A stretch of DNA of 12,868 nt from JBHENW01 sp046261875. Its GTDB lineage: Bacteria > Acidobacteriota > Thermoanaerobaculia > UBA5066 > Gp7-AA6. Both the position numbers and the translations under genes were made by a program. Position 1 is the first letter of the stretch. Each line of letters opens with the position of its first letter. The notes under the pieces were generated by a model. It was not told the DNA's origin. It saw nothing but the letters and a program-made list of their open reading frames with translations, and did not search any database. Shown here one piece after another: positions 1 to 7,253 of the stretch. Location of the stretch: NCBI GenBank assembly GCA_046261875.1, contig JBHENW010000132.1:1-12868 (forward strand). Reading direction: 5' to 3'.

Positions 1-3
1 CAA

Positions 4-16
4 GGCGGCTACCGCC
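4..16 (-). terminator. Weak hairpin after vapC1
   Basis: GGCGG and CCGCC form a 5-bp stem with a 3-base loop, about 23 bases past the vapC1 stop on the minus strand. No clear T-run follows, so an intrinsic terminator is only a possibility. The rest of positions 1 to 39 shows no gene. Confidence 0.2.
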
Positions 17-39
17 GGCAACGGCCATACGAACTCAAC

Positions 40-402
40 TCAAAGGCGATCATTCAGTCCGAGCCGCGAAGCGACCGCAGCCAGGCGTTTGTCCAGGGTC
101 CAGAGCCTGGAGGGGTCGAGGGTCGCGGCGGCCAGCAGATGAACGTCGATCCACCCCAGGCCGCTCCCCACGAGCTCGTTGTCTGTGACGAAACGCAAAA
201 CTTCATCGTGTTCCGCAGAGGGCGCCTGCGGCAGGCTTTCCAACAACCCCAGGATCTCCGCCCGTCGCTTCAAATGCCCGAGCGCGACCTCCCCGATCAC
301 GAACGGATGTGCCGCGACCTGCGCGTCCTCGAGCAGCCCCGCCAGCCGGGCGTTCCCGCGGCGCAGGTGGTCCACCCAGACCGACGTGTCCGCCAGGATC
401 AT
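40..402 (-). CDS. vapC: VapC1 PIN-domain toxin ribonuclease
   Basis: This 120-residue protein is a type II toxin of the PIN-domain VapC family. Family members are Mg-dependent endoribonucleases that usually cut tRNA or rRNA when free of antitoxin. The sequence opens with the classic MILADTSVWVDHLRR, which carries the first acidic residue (Asp5). It also has Glu38 (GEVALGHL), Asp86 (GWIDVHLLAA) and Asp104 (WTLDKRL), so the four-acid metal site looks complete. The length is normal for the family. The ATG at 402 overlaps the vapB1 stop as ATGA and has no Shine-Dalgarno sequence, so translation is probably coupled to the antitoxin. It is the last gene of the minus-strand train. The family call is firm; the RNA target cannot be read from the sequence. 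Confidence 0.93.
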   Translation of the reverse strand: MILADTSVWVDHLRRGNARLAGLLEDAQVAAHPFVIGEVALGHLKRRAEILGLLESLPQAPSAEHDEVLRFVTDNELVGSGLGWIDVHLLAAATLDPSRLWTLDKRLAAVASRLGLNDRL

Positions 403-605
403 CGACGGGACGAGCGCCGCGGCCGGCGACGGCGGGCCGCGCGCAGCCGTGGCTCGGACGCGCCGAGCGCCGCCAGGCGCCGCGCGCTCTCCCGAGCGAT
501 CAGCGCCTCCAGGCCGGCGTGCACCATCGCCGTCTTTTCTTTCAGGCCGGTCAGGTTCCGGGCCTTCTCCAGGAGGTCGTCATCGAGGATCAAGGTCGTT
601 CTCAT
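399..605 (-). CDS. vapB: VapB1 antitoxin, DUF2191/VapB family
   Basis: This is a small antitoxin of about 68 residues. It starts MRTTLILDDDLLEKARNLTG, a ribbon-helix-helix-like DNA-binding start typical of the VapB (DUF2191) family. The middle is helical (KEKTAMVHAGLEALIARESA) and the C-terminus is very arginine-rich and would be the toxin-binding tail. It overlaps vapC1 by 4 bases, and such VapB proteins neutralise the partner PIN toxin and repress their own operon. I chose the ATG at 605 because the family begins MRTT and because a promoter-like pair (TTGACT, 16 bases, CATACT) would start transcription at about that base, giving a leaderless mRNA. ATG 611 (MHMRTT) is the alternative. The same frame is open upstream into the kinase A propeller, with no stop in between, so a fused product is also possible. 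Confidence 0.85.
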   Translation of the reverse strand: MRTTLILDDDLLEKARNLTGLKEKTAMVHAGLEALIARESARRLAALGASEPRLRAARRRRPRRSSRR

Positions 606-634
606 ATGCATGAGTATGCTTGAACCATATGCAT
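603..634 (-). promoter_or_regulatory. Probable vapB1 operator: CATATGCAT direct repeats
   Basis: CATATGCAT occurs twice, at 603-611 and 626-634, with starts 23 bases apart (about two helical turns). A half-match TATGC lies between them at 616-619. The repeats cover the spacer, the -10 and the start codon of vapB1. This is the position and spacing expected for autoregulation by a dimeric VapB. The repeats are seen directly; their function is inferred. Confidence 0.5.
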
Positions 635-1901
635 AGTCAAGGCGCGGCGGCCGGCGCCATCTATTCTTCAACCCCGCCATCCAGTTCTGAACGATGGTAA
701 TCGCGTCGGACTTCTCCTCTTCAGCGAGCGTGTTGATCAGAAAGCGTTTCCCGTCGGCGGAGACGTCGTACTGGAAGCCGATGTCGAGCCACTTCATCTG
801 CGTGCGGAAAAGAGGCCTGGGTACGCCGGCAGCGAATCCCGACCCCGCCGTGATCTCGGCGGCCATCAGCGTCTTGTCGGGCGCGACGAAAAAAAGCTCT
901 TTCCCGTCGCGGCGCCATCTCGGAAACGAACCGCCGGCGCTGGAGATTTGCCACTTGCCGCCGGAAGTCGAAAAGGGCCGCACATAGACTTCCCGCCGTC
1001 CCGACTCTGTCGACACATAAGCAATCCACTGTCCGTCGGATGAGAACTGGGAGGAACCTTCGTGGAACGGAGTCGAAAGAAAAGGCCTCGCCTTCCGGTC
1101 GGCCATCGAGAAGACCCAGATATCCGAACCGCTCTTCGACATCGTATCGGTGCCATGAAACGCGATCAGCTCGCCCGCGCGCGACCAGTCGGTAGGAAAC
1201 TTGTAGCTCTCCGAGGAGAGAATGAGCTCGTCCTCTCCCGTCCCGGAGACCGCCTTCTGATAGAGATCGTGAAACCCCTTTCGGTTGGAGGCGAAGACGA
1301 TTCGACTGTCGTCCGGTGACCAGATCGGAAACAGGTTGACGGCGGGCCCGAACGTGAGCCGTGTCGAGACGCCGCGCCGCAGATCGAAGATCCAGATGTC
1401 CGCATCGTTCGTCTGCGGGTCGTTGACCATGACCGCGATCCGGCGGCCGTCATGGGAAATCCTCGGGTGATAGTAGTCTGCCGCAGCCCCGACCGACTCG
1501 ATCTCCCTCCCGTCCCGATCGAACCAGGCAAGCTGAGAGAGGTTCCCGCGCGTGCTCGACCGGTACGCGAGGAAGCCGTTTTCCGAGACCGAGAAGCTCG
1601 CGGACTGGGCGGCGGGGAAGACCTGGACCTCTTCGGCGACCGGGAATTCGTCTCCCGTGAACTGAAGGCGCGCAGCGTCGAACGGACGCGCCAGGAGGGT
1701 ATTTCCCCGCAGGAAGAAAAGATGCCCTCGCGAAGACCCGACCGAAGAGGGCGCGTAGGCGGCGTTGCCTCGCGTACGCAGGAGAAGCCTACGGTTCTTC
1801 GACTCGAGCGATCCGAGATAGAGGCCGAAGGCCTCGTCCCGAGCGACCCTCCCGAAGTAGCTGAGGTAAAAAAAGTGGCGGCCGTCCGGCAAGAAAGATG
1901 G
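612..1901 (-). pseudogene. Distal propeller half of kinase A, after the amber codon
   Basis: This is the rest of the sensor domain of kinase A, in the same frame but separated by the TAG at 1904-1902. It begins PSFLPDGRHFFYLSYFG and continues with PD40-type blades: HPRISHDGRRIAV, FPIWSPDDSRIVFAS, SSQFSSDGQWIAYVS, PRWRRDGKELFFV and YDVSADGKRFLINT. Kinase B has matching blades in the same order. The family core ends near QNWMAGLKN, at about position 665. No stop follows: the frame reads RWRRPPRLDYAYGSSIL and then straight into vapB1. A TTG at 1892 could in principle start this part, but there is no reason to expect an independent propeller. If the TAG were Trp, kinase plus propeller would be about 893 residues, close to the 902 of kinase B. 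Confidence 0.75.
613..640 (-). promoter_or_regulatory. Internal promoter for vapB1-vapC1
   Basis: On the minus strand TTGACT (640-635) is followed after 16 bases by CATACT (618-613). A start 7 to 8 bases further on falls at the A of ATG 605. The -35 matches consensus at 5 of 6 bases and the -10 at 4 of 6. It lies inside the open frame that continues from kinase A, and would let the toxin-antitoxin pair be transcribed independently. Confidence 0.45.
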
Positions 1902-3341
1902 CTAGGCCTGACCGTACTCCCCCCGGCTTGCATCCAGTTGAGTCACCGGTGAAGCGGCGCCGCCCGAAGCGGCCACGCGATGGATCGGACTATCGCGCGA
2001 AGGAACGAACAGAATCACACCGTCGCGGTTCCAGGTCCCGCCGGCTCCCGACGGAGCCTCGGAGAGGGTCTGAGGAGGACCACCCGACGCGGAGATCCTC
2101 TTCAATTTCCCTTCGGCGAAGAAACCGATAGAGCGGCTGTCGGGTGACCAGAAGGGGCGGAACGCTCCTTCCGTTCCGACGAGCGGCCGGGCGGCGGAGG
2201 CATCGAATGGCCGAACCCAGAGGGACCGAACTCCTTCCGGAGACTGCCCGACAAAGGCGACCTGATTTCCGTCCGGGGAGATCGCCATGGGCGAACCGCT
2301 GAATGAAAAGCGGGTATTGTCCGGGGGGAGAATCGAGGCCTGAAACAGCCGCGGCGGCTCGCGTCTCTGGCGCACGAGAAAAAAGGCGGAAACGAGCGCG
2401 GCCAATGCGGCAACGGCTAAAGCGCCCCACGCCAGCCGCTGGGGGCCGCGCCCTCCGAGATGTGCCGGCAGTGCCGGCTTTGACCCGTCCTCCGCAGTCC
2501 ATTGCAACTGGAGCTTGACGTCGTGCGCTGTCTGCCAGCGGTCGTCGGGGTCCTTGGCGAGGCACGTCTTCACGACCCGGTCGAGAGCGAGAGGTGTGAG
2601 CTGCTGCGACTCGGAGACCGGCTTGGGCTCGGCGGTCATGATCGACGAGATCAGCGAGGCCTGGCTGGCGCCGGTAAAAGCCTTCTTCCCGGTCGCCATC
2701 TCGTAGAGGAGAGCCCCGAGGGCGTGGATGTCCGTCCGTGCGTCCGCCTCCTTCCCCTCCAGCTGCTCCGGGGCCATGTACTGGACCGTCCCGAGGATTG
2801 CGCCCTTCTCCGTCAGAGGCATCTCCGTCGGCAGCGAAGTCAGAATCGATGCCTCCGGTGCCGGACCCAACGCCTTGGCCAGCCCGAAGTCCAGGAGCTT
2901 CACCCCGGACTTCGTCAGCATCACATTGGCCGGCTTGAGGTCCCGATGGACGATCCCCTGCCGGTGCGCCTTGTCCAGCGCGTCGGCAATCTCGATCCCG
3001 CAGCGCAGCGCCTGCTCCAGCGGCAGCGGACCTTTCGCGAGCCTCTCGGCCAGCGTCTGCCCCTCCAGGTACTCCATGACCAGGTAGTCCGTCCCGTCCT
3101 GGTGCCCGACGTCGTAGAGCGCGCAGATGTGCGAGTGGGAGAGCTGCGAGATCGTCCGCGCCTCCCGCTCGAATCGCTGCCGCAGCTCCGCGTCGGAAGA
3201 AAGGCGCTCCGGCAGGATCTTGATCGCGACCGTCCGCCCTAGACGCGTGTCCCGCGCCTTGTACACCTCCCCCATCCCTCCAGCGCCAAGAGGAGACAGG
3301 ATCTCGTAGGGGCCGAGGCGGGAGCCGGGCGAGAGCGTCAT
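1902..3341 (-). CDS. Kinase A: Ser/Thr kinase truncated by in-frame TAG
   Basis: This is an eukaryote-like Ser/Thr protein kinase. The P-loop is GAGGMGEVY (19-27), the ATP-anchoring Lys is at 41, HRDLKPAN at 132-139 (catalytic Asp134), DFG at 151-153, and the activation segment ends GTVQYMAPEQ. A hydrophobic span (LAWGALAVAALAALVSAFFL, about 303-322) follows a basic linker. Then come the first propeller blades (AISPDGNQVAFVG, FWSPDSRSIGFF, TWNRDGVILF). The kinase domain looks catalytically complete. The protein ends at residue 479 with GEYGQA, where kinase B reads HRWPRFLPDG; the TAG thus replaces a Trp codon (TGG to TAG). The truncated product would keep the kinase and membrane span but only part of the sensor. 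The ATG lies 7 bases after the DDAH stop, without a Shine-Dalgarno sequence, which suggests reinitiation. Sequencing error or amber readthrough are alternatives to a real mutation. Confidence 0.88.
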   Translation of the reverse strand: MTLSPGSRLGPYEILSPLGAGGMGEVYKARDTRLGRTVAIKILPERLSSDAELRQRFEREARTISQLSHSHICALYDVGHQDGTDYLVMEYLEGQTLAERLAKGPLPLEQALRCGIEIADALDKAHRQGIVHRDLKPANVMLTKSGVKLLDFGLAKALGPAPEASILTSLPTEMPLTEKGAILGTVQYMAPEQLEGKEADARTDIHALGALLYEMATGKKAFTGASQASLISSIMTAEPKPVSESQQLTPLALDRVVKTCLAKDPDDRWQTAHDVKLQLQWTAEDGSKPALPAHLGGRGPQRLAWGALAVAALAALVSAFFLVRQRREPPRLFQASILPPDNTRFSFSGSPMAISPDGNQVAFVGQSPEGVRSLWVRPFDASAARPLVGTEGAFRPFWSPDSRSIGFFAEGKLKRISASGGPPQTLSEAPSGAGGTWNRDGVILFVPSRDSPIHRVAASGGAASPVTQLDASRGEYGQA

Positions 3342-3348
3342 GGTTCAA

Positions 3349-4113
3349 TCAGAAAAGGAGAGAGAGGCAGGTAACTCCGCCGTCTCGCTTCTCGAACTCG
3401 CTGACGGAAACCTCGTGGCCCTCGAGTCCCCGCTCCGCGATCCGGGCCGACGTCACCGGATAGCCGGCCGGCAGGACCACATCGCCTCCCAGCGCCAGGA
3501 CGTTGGCCGCCGGCGCCTCCCCCTCCGGAACGGGGACGGGCTGAAACCGCTCGGCGAAGGGGAGCTGGCGCACCGACTCGGTCGCCAGGAGCAGACCCCG
3601 GCCGAGATAACTGCAGCCACTCAGAAGGTGCAGCAGATCAGTCGGTAGCTTCACCCCCTCGACGACGTAGTCCGGCGCGAGGAGCGATGCGAGCTGTTCG
3701 ACGGCTGCTTCGTTGGAGCGCTCGGAGAGGCCGACGAAGACGCGATCCTCCGCAACGAGCACGTCGCCGCCGTCCAGGAAAGCCGGAGGGAGAAGTGGGT
3801 GGATCGGAAGTCCGGAGTTAAGAGCCGCGACCAGGCATTCGTCTTCTCCCCGGCGCGATTCCACCGCGGAGGGGCACACGATCGCCCGTCCGGCCAGGAC
3901 GAGGATGCGGTCCTGGACGAAGACCGCGTCCGAGTGTGTGTCATCGGACGGCAGCTCCGTGACCTCGACTCCGCACGCGCGAAGGGCCTTCACGTAGCCG
4001 GCGTGCTGCGCTCGCGCGAGCGCGAGGTCAACCGACGGCGGCGGCTCGAGGCGAGTCAACGCTGAAGCGTAGGTCCTGCCCGGCGGGCGAACGATCGCGC
4101 GACGGAGCGTCAG
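3349..4113 (-). CDS. DDAH-like dimethylargininase (guanidino-hydrolase)
   Basis: This belongs to the N(omega),N(omega)-dimethylarginine dimethylaminohydrolase family of the amidinotransferase (pentein) fold. These enzymes hydrolyse methylarginines to citrulline and a methylamine through a covalent Cys intermediate. Counting from the CTG at 4113 the protein has 254 residues, the usual bacterial DDAH length. His162 (DLLHLLSGC), Asp114 (FLDGGDVL) and Cys249 (GGVTCLSLL) then fall where the catalytic residues are expected. Other conserved parts are DAVFVQD (62-68), SRRGED, FVGLSERSNEAA and AANVLALGG. In DAVFVQD, Gln67 replaces the Glu that normally contacts the guanidinium group, so the substrate may differ. 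No ATG, GTG or TTG gives a complete N-terminus; CTG 4113 overlaps the kinase B stop as CTGA and keeps the conserved RRAIVRPPG strand. The start is uncertain and the family is firm. It is cytoplasmic, with no signal peptide. Confidence 0.85.
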   Translation of the reverse strand: MTLRRAIVRPPGRTYASALTRLEPPPSVDLALARAQHAGYVKALRACGVEVTELPSDDTHSDAVFVQDRILVLAGRAIVCPSAVESRRGEDECLVAALNSGLPIHPLLPPAFLDGGDVLVAEDRVFVGLSERSNEAAVEQLASLLAPDYVVEGVKLPTDLLHLLSGCSYLGRGLLLATESVRQLPFAERFQPVPVPEGEAPAANVLALGGDVVLPAGYPVTSARIAERGLEGHEVSVSEFEKRDGGVTCLSLLF

Positions 4114-6818
4114 GGTCCCGGCTTTCGCAACGTCTCCTGCCAGTTCTGCACGAGCACGAGGGGGCTCGGCTTCTCGTCGAGCGCGGTCAGCAACGCCAGG
4201 AACCGGCCGTCGGGGGAGACGTCGTAGCGCGTGACCAGGTCGAATCCCGGATCCACGAGAGCGAACAGAGGAAACGGAAAGAGAGGGCGGCTCTCGCCAA
4301 AGGTCAGCTCCTCCCCCTGCCGTCCGACCGCCGACGCCATCAGCCGGCCGGACAGGACGTAGAAGAGCTCCTTCCCATCCCGGCTCCACCGCGGCTGCGA
4401 GCCCCCGTCCGACGAGACCCGAACGCGCCGCGTCGGGTCGGGGAACGAAGCGGCATAGACCTCTTTCCGGCCGGACTCGTCGGAGGTGTAAGCCACCCAT
4501 TGGTTGTCTGGAGAGAAATCGCCATTGCTCTCGTCGTCCGGGGTCGCAAGATAAGTTCGGGGTCGGCGCTCTCCCGTCAGAGAGACGACCTTCAAGTCCC
4601 CTCGGGCTCCCGGGTGGAACTCGCGATAGAGCAGCCACCGACCATCCGGCGAGACGTCATTCGGCGACTTCGTGAACTGAGACTCCAGGAAGGGCTTCAT
4701 GTCCTTCCCCTGCGGCGTGATTTCCCAGAGGTCCCAGGGACCCGTCGAAAACGACGAGTAGAAGACGCGTCCATCGCGCGAGAACACCGGCATGACCTGC
4801 GCGACCGCGTCCCGAGTCAGACGAATGGCCCGGCCGACGCCCGCGTCGAAACTCCAGAGCTCTGGCGGCAGCGGCTCTTCGATTTGCGCCACCACGGCCA
4901 CGCGGCCATCGAAAGAGAGCGCGGCGTGGACGAATCGCTGCGGGGGGCCAACGATCGTAAGCTCCTTGCCGGTCCGGTCGAGCCAGACGAGCCGCGATCG
5001 ATTCAGGCCCATCCGGGGCGAATACACCAGCAGGTCCTCCAGGACCGTGAACAGCGATGCTCCCGTAGCGGCGAAGCCTTCGAGGGTGTCGGTCAGCACG
5101 ACAGGATTTCCCTGAACGGCGAGTGAATCCGGATCGCAGGCGACGGCCATGAGAGTGTTCGCGCGCCGGAAGAGAAGGTAGCCGGGTGGGGCATAGGTGA
5201 CGCTGGTGCCCTCGGTCAGGACGAGTCGTCTCTCTCCGCCGTCGAGCGATGACACGTAGGTGGCGACCGGGATGGACGGGGCGCCTCCGCCAGAGGGTCT
5301 CTCTCGAACTTCGTACAGGAATCGACGGCCGTCCGGAAGAAAGCGCGGCCAGCGATGAGCGATGTCTCCGGCTGACCTGTCCAGGCGGGTCGCGGGGACC
5401 GGGACTCCTCCGTCTACGGACACGCGCATGATCCCGGAGAAGTTCCCGGGCGAATACAGGATCGTTCGATCCGCACCCCAGCTTCCGCCCCTGGCCTCGA
5501 CGACGTCCGCCAGCTCGCGGACCGGCGGCGGGGAAGGAGAAGCTTCGACGACCTTCAACCTCCCTTTGCTGAAGAAGCCGATCGACCGGCTGTCCGGAGA
5601 CCAGAAGGGAAAAATTCCGCCCTCTCCTCCCGGAAGCGGATACCCCTCGAGCGCATCGAGCTCGCGTACCCATAGACGGAAAGAGCCATCCGGCTCGTGG
5701 ACGCCGAAGGTCATGCGGCGTCCGTCCGGAGAGAGCGCGGGAGCCCCGACGTTGGCCCCGAAGAAGTGATAGGTCGTGTTGGCCGGCGGCGGGAGGAAGG
5801 AGCGCAGGACCTGGGGAGACGCTGGCTTCCGCGGGCGAGCGGTCAGGCCGTAAATGCCGAGGGCCGCCGCGGCCGCCGCGGCCGCCGCGATGATCCAGGG
5901 GAGGAAGGCGAGAGACCTACGGGGCGGCTTCGGAACCGGCTGCAGAATCCCGGGCGCGGTGTGCTCCTCGGCGATCCCTTTGAGCTGAAGGGACACGTCG
6001 CGCGCGGTCTGCCAGCGGTCTTCCGGGTCCTTGGCGAGGCAGGTTTCCACGACCCGGTCGAGGGCCCGCGGCGCGATTGGCTGTTGCTCAGAGACGGACG
6101 GCGGCTTGTCCCGCAGGATCGACCCGATCAACGAGGCGTGACTGGTCCCGCTGAATGCCTTCTTTCCCGTCGCCATCTCGTAGAGGATCGCCCCGAGCGC
6201 GAAGACGTCCGTCCGTGCGTCGGAATCTTTTCCTTCCAGTTGCTCGGGCGCCATGTACTGGACCGTTCCGAGGATCGCGCCTTTTTCGGTCAGCGGCGTT
6301 TCCGTCGGCAGCGCGGTCAGCAACGTATCGGGGCCCGACGGCGCGAGCACTCGCGCGAGGCCGAAGTCGAGCAGCTTCACTCCGGACGCCGTCAGCATCA
6401 CGTTGCCCGGCTTCAGGTCGCGGTGGACGATGCCGCCGCGGTGCGCCTTGTGCAGCGCGTCGGCGACCTCCGTCCCGTAGCGCAGCACCTGAGCGAGCGG
6501 CAGGGGGCCCCTCGCGAGCCTTTCGCTCAGCGCCTCACCCTCCAGGTACTCCATGACCAGATATTCCGTCCCGTCCTGGTGCCCGACGTCGTAGAGGGCG
6601 CAGATGTGCGGGTGCGAGAGCTGCGAGATCGTGCGAGCCTCCCGCTCGAACCGCTGGCGTAGCTCGGCGTCCGTCGAAAGGCGCTCCGACAGGACCTTGA
6701 CCGCGACCGTCCGCCCCAGCCGCGTGTCCCGCGCCTTGTAAACCTCCCCCATGCCCCCCGCGCCGAGCGGTCCGAGGACCTCATAAGGACCGAGGCGCGT
6801 CCCGGAGATCAGGATCAT
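4110..6818 (-). CDS. Kinase B: intact Ser/Thr kinase with PD40 propeller sensor
   Basis: This is a complete 902-residue eukaryote-like Ser/Thr kinase. The P-loop GAGGMGEVY is at 19-27, Lys41 in VAVKVL, HRDLKPGN at 132-139 (Asp134), DFG at 151-153 and YMAPEQ at 188-193. A basic proline-rich linker leads to a membrane span at about 303-323 that contains nine Ala in a row. The remaining roughly 570 residues are predicted outside the cytoplasm and hold about ten PD40/TolB-like blades, for example ALSPDGRRMTFG, FWSPDSRSIGFF, WPRFLPDGRRFLYEV, DVSPDGRWLLYRE and PRWSRDGKELFYV. The sensor ligand is unknown. The ATG at 6818 has no good Shine-Dalgarno sequence and lies 42 bases after the end of the kinase C remnant. 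The stop overlaps the proposed DDAH CTG start. Kinase A is its closest relative here, except over the P-loop region, which matches kinase C. Confidence 0.95.
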   Translation of the reverse strand: MILISGTRLGPYEVLGPLGAGGMGEVYKARDTRLGRTVAVKVLSERLSTDAELRQRFEREARTISQLSHPHICALYDVGHQDGTEYLVMEYLEGEALSERLARGPLPLAQVLRYGTEVADALHKAHRGGIVHRDLKPGNVMLTASGVKLLDFGLARVLAPSGPDTLLTALPTETPLTEKGAILGTVQYMAPEQLEGKDSDARTDVFALGAILYEMATGKKAFSGTSHASLIGSILRDKPPSVSEQQPIAPRALDRVVETCLAKDPEDRWQTARDVSLQLKGIAEEHTAPGILQPVPKPPRRSLAFLPWIIAAAAAAAAALGIYGLTARPRKPASPQVLRSFLPPPANTTYHFFGANVGAPALSPDGRRMTFGVHEPDGSFRLWVRELDALEGYPLPGGEGGIFPFWSPDSRSIGFFSKGRLKVVEASPSPPPVRELADVVEARGGSWGADRTILYSPGNFSGIMRVSVDGGVPVPATRLDRSAGDIAHRWPRFLPDGRRFLYEVRERPSGGGAPSIPVATYVSSLDGGERRLVLTEGTSVTYAPPGYLLFRRANTLMAVACDPDSLAVQGNPVVLTDTLEGFAATGASLFTVLEDLLVYSPRMGLNRSRLVWLDRTGKELTIVGPPQRFVHAALSFDGRVAVVAQIEEPLPPELWSFDAGVGRAIRLTRDAVAQVMPVFSRDGRVFYSSFSTGPWDLWEITPQGKDMKPFLESQFTKSPNDVSPDGRWLLYREFHPGARGDLKVVSLTGERRPRTYLATPDDESNGDFSPDNQWVAYTSDESGRKEVYAASFPDPTRRVRVSSDGGSQPRWSRDGKELFYVLSGRLMASAVGRQGEELTFGESRPLFPFPLFALVDPGFDLVTRYDVSPDGRFLALLTALDEKPSPLVLVQNWQETLRKPGP
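5863..5889. repeat. Three perfect 9-bp tandem repeats in kinase B membrane span
   Basis: GCCGCCGCG is repeated three times head to tail. On the coding strand it encodes nine alanines of the membrane segment. Gain or loss of one unit would change the span by exactly three alanines without shifting the frame. Confidence 0.8.
6691..6770 (-). repeat. 80-bp tract shared with kinase C (copy in kinase B)
   Basis: This tract is identical at 79 of 80 bases to 9097-9176 in kinase C; the only difference is A at 6741 against G at 9147. It encodes the residues around the P-loop, from about GAGGMGEVYKAR to VAVKVL. Sequence on both sides of the tract differs clearly between the two genes. This points to recent gene conversion. 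Confidence 0.8.
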
Positions 6819-6860
6819 CGGTTCAGCCCGCCGGCATCGCCGATGAGACCTTCCACGCCT

Positions 6861-7253
6861 TCAAGCCGGCGGCCCGACGCGCCGCAGAAGATCCACAAAC
6901 CGCGGGTCCGACCGAACGGGGTCGAACCTGGGCTCGACACTGAGCCACGGCATCCACCAGTTGCGATCCTCGTAAGCCTTCTCCAGTCAGTCCAGGGCCC
7001 GCTGCTTTTCGCCCAGCGCCAGATGGACCATCGCCAGGTCGTGGCGCGAAACATAACGCCGGTTCATCAGGCTCTTGAGCTCTTCGAACAACTTGGTTGC
7101 CGCGACCCGATTTTCTGCCAGAGCATAGCTGCGGACCAGGCCGGCCAGGATTTCGGGTGGTGCCTCCCCGCCTTCTCCGGTGACCCGCCGCGCCCGCTCA
7201 AATGCCGCCGTCGCTTCTCGGAATTGGCCTTTCTGTTCATAGGCCTGACCCCA
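6861..7253 (-). pseudogene. C-terminal TPR remnant of kinase C, with internal TGA
   Basis: After the second frameshift, in a run of four G at 7252-7249, the sequence continues the TPR domain in another frame: GQAYEQKGQFREATAAFERA, then ILAGLVRSYALAENRVAATK and a TPR-like HDLAMVHLALGEKQRALD. Here a TGA (6989-6987) stands where the family has Trp (LDW-LEKAYEDRNWWMPW). The frame then goes on to SVEPRFDPVRSDPRFVDLL, a common C-terminal ending of TolB/TPR kinases, and stops at TGA 6863-6861. Removing one G from the run gives ILGQAYEQKGQFREA, a textbook TPR helix pair, which is why I place the indel there. This frame is the same as that of the kinase C start, so the two indels cancel. No separate start is evident; I read it as a decayed tail. 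Confidence 0.7.

Noticed and set aside
1868..1874. Run of seven A (T on the coding strand) near the kinase A amber codon as a slippery site
   Set aside because: It lies downstream of the TAG, and the sequence on both sides is in the same frame, so no frameshift is needed or helpful.
6987..6989. TGA read as Trp (alternative genetic code)
   Set aside because: All intact genes in the window end in TGA and encode Trp with TGG, so UGA works as a stop here.
6815..7054. Minus-strand frame ending in ATGA overlap with the kinase B start
   Set aside because: Its protein has low-complexity Trp/Arg-rich content with no domain, while the neighbouring frame shows clear TPR sequence. The overlap with the kinase start is probably chance.
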